Part shown: positions 40,969 through 50,815 of the stretch, one piece after another
Layout: every line of letters begins with the position of its first letter
Numbering within the stretch: position 1 is the stretch's first letter
Source of the DNA: Pollenia angustigena
Lineage: Eukaryota; Arthropoda; Insecta; Diptera; Polleniidae
Length of the DNA: 64,000 nt
Assembly: GCA_930367215.1 (NCBI GenBank)
Contig: OV884057.1
Coordinates: 246,104,830-246,168,829, forward strand
Direction: 5' to 3'
Translations under genes and position numbers: made by a program
The notes under the pieces: model-generated
Told to the model about the DNA's origin: nothing
Seen by the model: the letters and a program-made list of their open reading frames with translations, nothing else
Database searches by the model: none

Positions 40969-43900
40969 ATACTAGCATTTAACCCGCTACTTCGTTAGCG
41001 TTTCCTTTTCCTTCGTGGACATATTTGTATGTCAAAGCTTATTTTTCTAGGTTTAAATTTGTATTTAAATTCTAGCATTTAACCGGCTTCTTTGTAATCA
41101 GGCCTTTTCTTTCATGAACATATTTATATTCCAAAGTATGTATATGTAAATAGGTTAAAGCAAAATAGTTCCAAGATTTTTTATATCATAGGTTGATATT
41201 GACACAGGACTTTGCACCTATAATTTTGTGCTTTTAAGTTCAATATATGAAATTCAAAAAGTACGAATCGTAGAACACAAAAGCAAATGAAAGAAAGTTA
41301 ATTTTCCGTATTATCCTTTTTGATACTTTTTTCTCCCCATTTATGGATTAAAAATTTCAATGTTGTAGTTGGAGCCTATAGTTTAGAACGTTTTTGTCAT
41401 AGGATGAAAAATCTCTGGTGGGCGTGAGGGACTTCGCCAATTGAGCAAAAAAAAATGTTTGGTTTATAATGAACCGAAAAATGTGTTTTATTATCCCATA
41501 TTGCCCATAAGATATAGTCCCTTGGGGCAATGATGTCCAGAAAAGTTGTGTCTCTAAAGTACATACAGTGGTGGCGTGACAAAATATGTACAGGTTTTAC
41601 GCGTTTACTCCCCAAAAGGACCAAATTTCGAAAAAGTACCAGACACCTGTCCTCTTATTTTTTTAATGAACAACATTAGGTGTTAAATTTTTTGTATCTC
41701 TATTAGTTGTGGATTTTTTAGGTAAGCGAGATCGAGTTGGCGAGAGGCCAGCCTCCGGTCCAAATGGCAGCTTTTTAGCTTCAGGATCTTAGGATGTGTC
41801 ATTCAGTTACTTTACAGTTTTATATTTTATAGATAGATGGAGAAGAATGTTGTAAAAAAAGTAACAAAATTAGGAATGATTTTCACACCTTAAACGTTTG
41901 AATTTCAAAACAGGTCCAAATCTGTTTTGTATTTTTTAGATAAGCTACGAATGTGATAAAATTTTTATTTACCCTTCTACTCCCCAAAAAGTCCGTACCT
42001 CACAAAAGTACCAGAAACCTGTCCGTTTACTTTTTTAATGAGCAATAATAAGTATTCAATTTTTGTATCTCTTTTAGTTAAGGAGATATGAGGTTAGGGA
42101 ATTTTTCTAATGAACAACAATAAGTGTTAATGCTTTTCATCTCTTTTAGTTAAGGAGGTATGAGCTTAGCAGGATCCTTTGGCGATAGGCCAGCCCATGG
42201 TCCAAATGTCAACCTTTTAGTTTCAGACGTTAGGCTCTGCGATGAAAGATTTGAAAAAATAACAAACATAGTTACAATTTTCATCCCTTAAACGTTCGAA
42301 TTTCGAAAAAGGACCAAATATGCATTTGTAGTTATTAGATAAGTTGATAATTTTTATTTAGTTTTTATTAAAATGGACGAATTTCGTAAAAGTACCAGAC
42401 AATTACTTTAACTTAAAAAAAATATTAAGTTAAAAAAGTGCCGGTTTATAAAAAAAGTATTAGTTAGAGAACGAAAAAGTTCCAAAAATCCCTCTTACAG
42501 ATTCTCTTTTACTCAGGACCTTGCAGATTTATTTTATGTTTCTAGATCCAATAAATGCGGAAATTGAAAAGGTACCATTTAAAATACCAAATAATATCAA
42601 ACCCCCTTTACAGATTCTCATTCACTCAGGACCTTGACTGTTTAATTTTACCTTTCTAGGTCCAATACTAACGGTAATTCAAAAAGTACCAGTTAGTGAA
42701 TAAAAAAGTACCAACAAGTTCCCTCTTATAGAATCTCATCCACTCAAGACATTGCATGTTAAATTTTATGATTCTAGGTTCACTATTTGAGGAAATTCAA
42801 AAAGTACCAGTATAAGAACAAAAAGTACCACAAACTTCCCTCTTATAGATTCTTATCCTCTCAGGGCATTGCATCTTGAATTTTATGTTTCTAAGTTAAT
42901 TAATAACGGATATTGAAAAAGTACCAGCTTAAAAACCAAAAAGTACCAATAAGCTCTTTTAGGGATTCAGGACCTTGCAGGTTAAATTTTATGTTCGTAA
43001 GACCAATATTAGCGAAAATTTAAAAAAAGTGCCAGTTTAAATCGAAAAAGTACCAAAAAGATCCACTTACAGATTGTCATTCACTCAAGACCTTGCATGT
43101 TTAATTTCATGTTTCTAGGTCCAATACTAATGGAAATTCAAAAAGTACCAGCTAACGAATAAAAAAGTACCAATAAGATCCCACTAAACGATTCTCATTT
43201 AAACAGGATCGTGCATGTTTAATTTTATGTTTCTAGGTCCAATACTGACGGAAATTCAAAAAGTACCAGTAAATGAACAAAAAAGTACCAACAACTTCCC
43301 TCTTATGGATTCTTATCCACTCAGGACCTTGCATTTTTAATTTTATCTTTCTAGGTCCAATACCAACTGAAATTCAAAAAGTACCAATCAAAGAATAAAA
43401 AAGTACCAAAAAGTTCATTCTTATAGATTCTCATCCATCCAGGACATTGCATAATGAATTTTATGTTTCTAGGTCCAATACTAAAGGAAATTCAAAAAGT
43501 ACCAGTTAAAGAACAAAAAAGTACCAAAAAGTTCCGTCATAGATTCTTATCCACTCACGACATTGCATGTTGAATCTTATGTTTTTAGGTCCAACATAAC
43601 GATAGTTTAAAAAATACCAAAAAGTTAAGTAAAATATCAAATTTCATGTATTCCCCCTTTTTGGTACTATTTTTCACCCCATTTAAGTATAAAAAATTTC
43701 AGTATTATAGTAGCAGCCCATAATTTAGTACGAATATTTCAAAAAATGGAGAAAAATGTTTTTTAAAAAAAGTACCAAAAATAATTACGATTTTTACCCC
43801 TTAAATGTTCGAATTTCGAAAAAGTACCAAATTTATATTCGTATTTTTTTGATAAGTTTCGAATGCGGTATTAACTTTGTTTCTATGTTTATTGGTTCAA

Positions 43901-44275
43901 AAGATAGATGGGGTGTCAAAAAAGTACTAAAATTCAGATTTTACACGTTTACTCCCAAATAGGCCCGAATTTCAAAAAAGTACCAGACACCTGTCCGCTT
44001 ATTTTTCTAAAGAACTGCGATAGTTATTAAATTTTTTTTGTTTCTCTTTTAGTTTTGGAGATATAAGGTTACCGAATTTTCCCGTTTTTACCCTTTTTTA
44101 CCCCCTAAACATTCGAATTTCCAAAAATCCCGTCTTAGTGGATCGATTTGGGGAGTGACCAATCTCTGGTCCAAATTTCAAGTGTCTAGCTTCAGGCGTT
44201 TAGGCTGTGCGATGATGAATCAGTCAGTCAGTGAGTCAGTCAGTAACGTTACAATTTTATATATATAGATGAATT
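40969..44275 (+). mobile_element. 3.3-kb noncoding element with tandem core and TATATATAGAT end
   Basis: Starts ACTAGCATTTAACCCGCTAC (a similar start repeats at 41073) and ends TCAGTCAGTAACGTTACAAT, then TTTATATATATAGATG. Similar starts (…ACCCGCxxCTTCG) and ATATAGAT ends are common in insect short nonautonomous retroelements, from general knowledge. The middle is dominated by AAAAAGTACCA phrases and holds a tandem array (42490-43620). No ORF of any family is found. Its boundaries are inferred from these end motifs. Confidence 0.5.
42490..43620 (+). repeat. Tandem array, about 117-bp unit, about ten copies
   Basis: Each unit has TTCTCATCCACTCAGGACC, TTGCATG, TTTAATTTTATGTTTCTAGG, TCCAATACTAACGG, AATTCAAAAAGTACCAG and AAAAAAGTACCAA. 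Units begin near 42500, 42603, 42730, 42848, 42965, 43073, 43190, 43308, 43424 and 43540. Spacing is 102-127 bp. Divergence between units shows the array is old, yet the AAAAAGTACCA motif is kept in nearly every one. Confidence 0.85.
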
Positions 44276-44499
44276 GTGTAATTACGTTATACATAATTTG
44301 ATAGTAAAAGTTTTAAAGCAAAAAATTATTTTTTTTCTTTTTAGCGCATTCAAAAAAAAGCTTTTTTTTTTAAAAAGCGCATTTGAATAATAGCTACTTT
44401 AAAAAAAAAATTTACTTTTTTTTTTTTTTATTTCGCATTCGAATTCTCAGCAAGCATTAGAAACTTAGTTGATTTGTTCTTAGCAAGCTCTTTCATTTG

Positions 44500-44990
44500 A
44501 TACCCCCTATTGTAGAAGTGCATGAAAAATAACTAGTCCGCCATGTTGTGTGTACCAGCCATATTGGATTTAGAGTGACCACTTTATTTTTCGAGTACCC
44601 ATTTTGTAGAAGTGCATTAAAAACAACAAGTCCGCCAAGTTGTGTGTATCCGCCATATTGGATTTAGAGTGACCACTTTATTTTTCAAGTTATCCTTAGC
44701 AAGCCCTTTCATTTGGTGCCCATTTTGTAGAAGTGCATTAAAACCAACTAGTCCGCCATATTGTGTGTACCCGCCATATTGGATTTATAGTGACCACTTT
44801 ATTTTTCAAGTTATCCTTAGCAAGCCCTTTCATTTGGTGCCCATTTTGTAGAAGTGCATTAAAAACAACTAGTCCACCATGTTGTGTGTACCCGCCATAT
44901 TGGATTTAGAGTGACCACATTATTTTTCGAGATATTCTTAGCAAGCCCATTAATTTGGATTTAGAATGTCGTCACACAGTTAACCATGCA
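44500..44990 (+). repeat. Tandem repeat with TCCGCCATATTG motif, four copies
   Basis: Units carry AGTCCGCCATGTTGTGTG, CCGCCATATTGGATTTAGAG, TGACCACTTTATTTTTC and TTTTGTAGAAGTGCATTAAA. Markers lie at 44536, 44631, 44753 and 44872, with the first unit shortened. A single unit followed by the same downstream sequence occurs at 49800-49990. Confidence 0.8.
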
Positions 44991-45395
44991 TTGTCATCCA
45001 AACTGAACGTGTGCACAAAATTTTAGCTCAATCGGTTGAAGATAACTGCTTCAAAATTGAGTTCAACACAATTTTTTAAGTTATCCTCTACCTCTTATTG
45101 AGCCACACAGGGAAGCAATCAAGAACCCCAATTGTATGTGATATACTTCAGACATGCCAAATACCCACGACACCCAAAGTTCACGTAAACCACTATAAAC
45201 CATCTCAGGACCACACATTTCAATTGCAAAATAAACAAATGAACAAAAATGTGTACACATAACTTTTGCTTTCGTAGAGAATCGTGCCCTTCCACTTGAA
45301 TCACTTATCAAAAAAACCTCAACATTAAAATGTAAAATATCTTGGTATACATCCTGATCGACGTTTAACATAGAAATGCCATACAAAAACAACAC
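44991..45395 (-). repeat. Dispersed repeat linked to the TCCGCC units, copy 1
   Basis: Shares CATGCATTGTCATCCAAACT, GCTCAATCGGTTGAA and AAGTTATCCTCTACCTCTTA with 49915-50215, and continues through AACTTTTGCTTT and CCCTTCCACTTGAATCAC. At 49915 the same segment leads into a mariner remnant, whereas here it does not. Noncoding; the minus-strand frame at 45081-45395 is a by-product. Confidence 0.6.
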
Positions 45396-45439
45396 AAACT
45401 CAAACTAAACTTTAAGCGATTCAAATAAATTGGCTCATT

Positions 45440-45660
45440 AGTCTGGATTGTTAAATTCTACTTTACAAAGCTATCCTAAAGTCAATCTTATGCTACGGTG
45501 TTCAGTTATGGGGTACTTCGAATCATCACATCCGCTCCCAGATATGAAAAAAATCGAACATTCACAAAGACCTCAATGTGCCATCCGTAAAAACTATGAT
45601 CACATTCGGCCACATTCGCTTAAGGCTACAAGATATTTACAAGGCACGATGTTTATTGTA
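45440..45660 (+). pseudogene. Jockey-clade LINE C-terminal fragment
   Basis: Starting near 45450 the frame reads ILLYKAILKSILCYGVQLWG and TSNHHIRSQI, a stop, then NIHKDLNVPSV. Jockey-clade proteins have L-x-LYK-x2-I-x-PI-x-TYGI-x-LWG, and further on NTxxHxDLxxPTV. Both motifs survive in order with an internal deletion between them. The frame is in a different register from the one starting with ATG at 45448. A worn, non-functional fragment. Confidence 0.68.
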
Positions 45661-45718
45661 AATAAAACAAAAAGTTTTCAGAGAAATATATAGCAATTAA
45701 TAATAATAGCAATTATAT

Positions 45719-46375
45719 GTTTTTTTTTTGTTAGGACCAGCACTCAGGGGATGACCCCTACTAATGCATTGCATTGTGTTGGGAAGGAGGATAGAGGGAG
45801 TAGTGTTTGTCAACATTCGATTTGAACTTAATCATGTTGTAAGTGAGAGGGAAGACTTCGGCAGGAAGGTTATTCCACATTCGAACAGTCCGGGAAAAAA
45901 ACGAATTCTCCCTGTAATGCGTTGCACGATTCACCTGCAAATCGACCACATAAGGATGGGCTCTTGAGGAAAAACGTACGGGTTTCGGGAACCAGATTCC
46001 TAATTTCGTCAGAACACATCCCATTGTAGTAATGATAAAACAGGCAAATACAACCCACATTGCGACGGTGCTCAAGGGAGTCAATAGAATTGGAAACCCT
46101 ACTTTTACCAATGAGAACCTTCGCCTTCTCCTGCACGCGGTCGAGAAGCTCCAAAACAGACTTTAAAGCACCGGCCCACACATGAGAGTTGTATTCCATA
46201 CGTGGTCGGATATAGGTGGTATAAATAGTAAGGAGATCAGATGGAGTGAAGTATATCCTACACCGTCTTAGAAACCGAGGCACTTGAATGCTTCTTCCGA
46301 CACCTTGAATATATGTTCCGTCCATCGGACAACACATTGTATCCTCATGTCCAGAACATCAAGAGATTCTGATTC
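45719..46375 (-). pseudogene. LINE ORF2 C-terminus and 3' end
   Basis: On the minus strand 46337-45870 reads RFLRRCRIYFTPSDLLTIYT, TYIRPRMEYNSHVWAG, LLDRVQEKAKVLIG and SLEHRRNVGCICLFYHYYNG. After a frameshift 46010-45790 reads SSRAHPYVVDLQVNR, FFSRTVRMWNNLPAEVFP and FKSNVDKHYSLYP. This is the C-terminal region of CR1/jockey-group LINE proteins (Y-x2-I-RP-x-ME-Y-x-SH-W and R-x-W-N-x-LP). A UTR ends in an A-run, seen as T's at 45720-45730. The 5' part is missing and abuts a D repeat. Confidence 0.82.
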
Positions 46376-46650
46376 CTGATAAATACACTGAAATTTATTA
46401 TTGAGGGAAAGCCAGCTTCTGTGCGCATTTCACTGGTTGCTTAGGCCAGCTCATCAGGAAACCTTTTCCAAAGATTTTAGAAAAGCTAAAAATATTATAC
46501 AAATAAAATCCTAAAGCGAATAAGAACTAAAAACACTCCAAGGCTTACTTGAAACAATATCCAAGCTTAAACAAAACACCAACAGTAAACAGTGAGTTAA
46601 TCTGTTCTTACATTCCCCTACAATTCGTTGGTTTTTTTCCGACTCGAATC
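46376..46650 (-). repeat. Dispersed repeat D (copy 7)
   Basis: Carries GCATTTCACTGGTTGCTTAG, CAGCTCATCAGGAAACC, TTCTTACATTCCCCTACAA and GTAGTTGTAAGTGGGTAA in the order of the minus-strand copy at 54264-54649. It adjoins the truncated LINE on its left side. Confidence 0.72.
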
Positions 46651-46779
46651 GTAGTTGTAAGTGGGTAAAAAGAAAAAAAACTAAATTAAAAAACAAATTG
46701 CCTCATTTTATTGTCTTCGTAAGAAAATAACAAAAAAAAAACCAATTTGCCAGTTCAGTTTTTTGCACGGGCACATGCA

Positions 46780-46925
46780 AGTATATTATCAAAATTATTT
46801 TCGGGAATACAAAATTTATTGTCAATAAGATTTCCGTATGACGTGTTAAATTTCCAATTTTTCATATTTGATAAATACACAGAAATTAATTTTGAGGGAA
46901 AGCCAGCTTCTATGCGCAACAAAAA
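46780..46925 (-). repeat. Dispersed repeat D fragment (copy 8)
   Basis: Contains TTTTCGGGAATACAAAATTT, GATTTCCGTATGACGTG and AGGGAAAGCCAGCTTCTATG, matching 35940-36060 almost base for base. It stops after TATGCGCA. Confidence 0.65.
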
Positions 46926-47277
46926 ATAAGCTGTAATTAAAATATGACAAACAATTTTTGAAGTGTGTAAATTAAAGAGAAGTTTGGTTTTTATTCCCTT
47001 TCAAATTTCGTATGTAAAGCTTAACGATTAATTGAGATGTCATACATAAAAAATTAATAATTCGTTTAAATTTTATATTCAACTACTTTTTTCAAAACAA
47101 AAAATGTTATTCATCTAGTGGACACGTTAGTCTTGCGATCGACTTCAATCATTAGCCAATAAAAATTGAGCTTCAAACGAAGCAGGTTTGTAAGGAAGAA
47201 CTGTAAGAGATTTTCTTACCATCTCGCTTATGATACAAAATTTTATTGGGTGTTAGTAACTTATGGTGGTCTTACTA
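46926..47277. other. AT-rich noncoding DNA
   Basis: Nothing recognised. Confidence 0.4.
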
Positions 47278-48042
47278 CACAGAAAAAATTATTGCCGAAT
47301 TATTTTCAAACAAACGCTTGTTTGGAAATTTTTTTAATTTCTATAAATTTTTTTACTGATTCAAACAATATTTTTGTTTGATTTTTATTTAACCAACAAA
47401 TATAAGAACAACAACAAAAAACACACACAGTCTATTTTTGGACGCTTTAAAAAAGGGCAACTATAAGAAAAACAATAGCAGAAACAATATTACAAGAAAC
47501 AAAATCCCGTATTCAATTTTTTCAAACTGTTTACTTAAATACATCAAATACAAAAATATAATGATGACGAAAAACATATCGAGTCGGTCTGTCGCCGTTT
47601 TTGGGTTACATTTCTTCTTCATTAGCAAAGGAAAGGATACAGCAACAGTGAGTGATGACGAAAAACATTGTGTGTATAAAAAAAGACTTCGTTCAAAAAT
47701 TATTTCAACAAAAAAATGTGTCTCAAAGCCAGCCGGCCGCTCAGCTCTCTCTCTCTCTCTCACTCTGCCATCATCTTCTAATACAGTGCCTGCTTATGTG
47801 CGCATCATTGCTTGTGCAAAAACTTTTTTTTTTTGATTTTGAAATTTAGTATATGAATTTCAGTAAACTTTTTGTTTGATTCAGTTAAATTATTTGTTTG
47901 AAAAAATCAGTGTTTTTTTCAATAAATGAAATGCAAATAAATTGTTTGAATATGCGAATTTGTTTATAGGACCGATTTCAGACAAAAAATTGTTTGATTC
48001 TACAAATTTTTTGTTTGAATTGGAAAAATAATTTTTTCTGTG
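47278..48042. mobile_element. CACAGAAAAAATTATT MITE, copy 2 (opposite orientation)
   Basis: The same termini as 25813-26730 with reversed interior order: GCCGAATTATTTTCAAACAA at the left here corresponds to the right end there. A CT microsatellite (47745-47762) and a segment resembling CACTGTATTAGAAG lie inside. The frames at 47438-47836 on both strands result from its AT-rich repeats. No clear target duplication. Confidence 0.78.
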
Positions 48043-49014
48043 CAAGATCTGTATTTTGCAGTCTGTAGCTTGTCAGATGTAAAAATCCAAATGTTATTGC
48101 ACACGTCTGTCAAAATTGACAAATACAGAAGGTTTATAAATTTTGCTGTCATACGTTGCTGGTTTCATCTGACATAACCTTAAATCGTTCATAACAGCAA
48201 ATTATTTACATACATATTTATATTTTTATTCACTTTTAATTTTATTTCAGTTAATTAAAAATGTTGTCTTTTAACGAATATGTGTAAATTACACGACATG
48301 TATGATTTTGAAATGGGAAGTTTGACAAGCACACTCACAGAAAAAAATAAATTTCATATTTGAATACAAAAATCGCATATTTAATATTATTCAGCCTTAT
48401 TACAGTTGTCGATGTTGTCAACGACTGTGCCCTTTTTGTTTTTGATTAAAGTAACGCACATATATATAACTGTATTCTTTAATCCAGGGACCCGAAATAA
48501 CTGTTATTACATTTTAAATATCCAATAGGTTATGGAAAAAATAACTGAAAAAATTTGTCCTGTAATAATAATTATAAATTACCCAGAAAATTATAGTTTT
48601 GTCATAAACATTATGTAAAATTAATATTGTTTTGGTCTTTGGTAACCGTTATTTAATGTTTTTTTTTCTTATTGGTCTTCTATAACTACGCTACAGTTCA
48701 CAATTCTGAAGATATTTTTATAAAATTTCGCTCACTAACTTGTGCAAATACAAGGACGAACTTTTTTTTATTGATTTTAGTTAGGATCCGAAAATTTTTT
48801 GATACCTTTCAAATATTTGCAAATAGAGACAAATTATGACACACAATCATGGTGCTGAGTTTAAATAAAATCGCTCCAGTTTTCGGCATATTTTCCTGAT
48901 TTTTTTTAAATATACGAAATTTCGCACTAAAATTGTATTTATATACCATTGAGTGCTGTTGGTGAAGTAGCTTTGTAACGAACCTTCTTGGCTGGTGTAT
49001 CACTCGCCTGATTC
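48043..49014. other. AT-rich noncoding DNA
   Basis: No coding or structural feature supported. A short CACAGAAAAAAATAAAT-like sequence at 48346 may be a lone MITE end. Confidence 0.4.
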
Positions 49015-49605
49015 CCAGGGTTCACTACCAATAAATTTATTATTTATTCGAGACCTCGTAAAGAAAGAAAACACCACACCAGTCTTTTTATTTTAAAACC
49101 CGGCTTTATTAACATATGTCAGTAGGGAACTACTACAACGACGTTTATTGTTTGACACGGTCACCCAGTCTCCACGAACAAACGATGGCCGTACGGTTGG
49201 CCTGCTCGACTCAGCCGACAGTGGTAGGTTTAGACTGTATGCGCTCACTATTGCCCAGTGAAGCCACCAAACGACAACGAATCTGCGGGACGACCACGGA
49301 CTCGCTGCGCTGAGTTGCTCGTAGTCGTATACCTGCGGGACAACCACGGGCACTCTACTACGCTCGGCTTGAGATGTTGGTGTAGCACAAGATTGTAAAC
49401 CTGCGGGATAACCACGGAATTTGCAATCTGCCCTACACACACACCACCTAAACTGAGGCCCAGTGAAGCCACCAGACACACACGAATCTGCGGGACTACC
49501 ACGGAAACGCTGTGTCGAGTAACTCGTAGTCGTATACCTGCGAGACAACCACGGGCACACTACTACGCTCGGCTCTTGATGTTGGTGTAGCACGTGTTCT
49601 TATTC
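49015..49605 (-). repeat. GC-rich LTR-like block with internal duplication
   Basis: On the minus strand a GC-rich region of about 500 bp leads to AATAAAGCCGGG and a further AATAAA, then TGGTAGTGAACCCTGGGAAT. That layout resembles the R-U5 side of an LTR followed by a leader, but no TG...CA ends, primer site or gag/pol sequence can be shown. Internally a unit of about 206 bp is duplicated (markers CCCAGTGAAGCCACCA at 49256 and 49459). The motif CTGCGGGAC-n-ACCACGG occurs five times at 49283, 49333, 49401, 49488 and 49538. The frames on both strands follow the repeats. Confidence 0.5.
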
Positions 49606-49789
49606 AATTGGATTAATTAAACTAACTATATTTCCACAAATAATTTCGGGCCTGATCTGGAGGGTTCAAAAACCCAGAGTTTTTTTTTTTGAAATTTTAG
49701 CAGAATATCATTGAACATTGTTCGTAAATTTTGCTACAAATTTAGCTAATTCAATTGAAATTTCAGCTAAATTCAAAGACCGGTTTTAG

Positions 49790-50215
49790 CTTAAAAAATA
49801 ACTAGTCCACCATGTTGTGTCTACCCGCCATATTGGATTTAGAGTGACCACTTTATTTTTCGAGATATTCTTAGCCAGCCCATTAATTTGGATTAAGAAT
49901 GTCGTCACACAGGTAACCATGCATTGTCATCCAAACTGAACGTGTGTACAAAATTTCAGCTCAATCGGTTGAATATAACTTGTTCAAAATTGAGTTCAAC
50001 AAAATTTTTTAAGTTATCCTCTACCTCTTATTGAGTCATACAGTGAAGCAATCTAGAACCCCCAATTGTATGTGATATAGTATAAGCCATCACAAATTTC
50101 AATTGAAGCAATGCAAAATAAACACATGAACAAAAATGTGCACATATAACTTTTGCTTTTGTAGAGTGAAATATGCCCTTCCACTTGAATCACGTATCAA
50201 ATAAAACCTCAACAA
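49790..50215 (-). repeat. TCCGCC-linked dispersed repeat, copy 2
   Basis: One TCCACCATGTTGTGTCTACC unit, then the same downstream sequence as 44900-45300 (CATGCATTGTCATCCAAACT; CTACCTCTTATTGAG; AATTGTATGTGATATA). It leads directly into the mariner fragment at 50216. Confidence 0.65.
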
Positions 50216-50700
50216 TCCGATGGTCCATATTTTCAATGACTCTGAGACATAATTGAGGTGATATAGTCTTGGCTTATGTACATAAATAAGACTTTTTCTT
50301 TTAAATATCCCCAAAGAAAGAAGTTCAACGATGTCAAATCACATGATCGTGAAGGCCAATTAACATATCCACGAGGTGAGATAACTAAGCCATTGAATTT
50401 CTCGCGCAAACGATCCATTGTTTCGGTGAATGTGTAGCAAGTGGCACCATCCTGTTGTAACCACATATCGTCCAGGTCCATATTCTTAATTAATAGCCAC
50501 ATGAAGTTTGTTTTTATCCCGCGATAGCGAACACCATTCACGGTACCTGCTTGGTCGACCTCATTTTCGAAGAAGTACGGGCCGATAATGCTAGGCTGGC
50601 GGCGTTAAACCGCACTAACCAAAAATATCATAAAGTTTAACAATCATAATGCGCTGCTCAATTTTGTACCTCTCCATTGTTGAATTTGTCAACCACTGAA
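50216..50700 (-). pseudogene. mariner-like transposase remnant, internally deleted
   Basis: On the minus strand 50590-50235 reads IIGPYFFENEVDQAGTVNG, VRYRGI, DDMWLQQDGATCYT, then CDLTSLNFFLWGYLKEKV. QQDGATC holds the second catalytic aspartate and SCDLT the third; 36 residues separate them. This fits an insect Tc1/mariner-type enzyme with a D in the last position. Upstream, at 50650-50700, a start-like MERY segment lies next to it, so most of the N-terminal half is deleted. The C-terminus ends in shifted frame near 50235. Confidence 0.82.
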
Positions 50701-50734
50701 ACAAAGAAATGTCAAATTAACAAAGTAATTATTA

Positions 50735-50815
50735 GGATTAAAAAATTTTTGATTAACAAGACTTTGTTTGTCGTGCTTAATTCCCAATTTTTATTCTTGA
50801 TAAAAATACTGAATG
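50735..50815 (-). repeat. Dispersed repeat D fragment (copy 9)
   Basis: Has TTGATTAACAAGACTTTG, TTTGTCGTGCTTAATTCCCA and TTTTTATTCTTGATAAA as in the minus-strand copies, then breaks off into the 397-bp array. Confidence 0.65.

Noticed and set aside
42490..43620. CRISPR-like array
   Set aside because: Units are about 117 bp with diverged whole-unit similarity, not short identical repeats with unique spacers, and the DNA is clearly eukaryotic.
47438..47836. 132- and 100-codon frames on opposite strands
   Set aside because: They lie wholly within a noncoding MITE whose other copy does not keep the frame.
47271..48050. Target duplication for the second CACAGAAAA MITE
   Set aside because: Flanking bases (CTTACTA and CAAGATC) show no direct repeat; a deletion or diverged duplication is possible.
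49093..49593. A 166-codon minus-strand frame and overlapping frames in the GC-rich block
   Set aside because: They span a 206-bp tandem duplication, are rich in R, S, C and T, and exist in several frames at once. GC-rich repeats explain them without coding.
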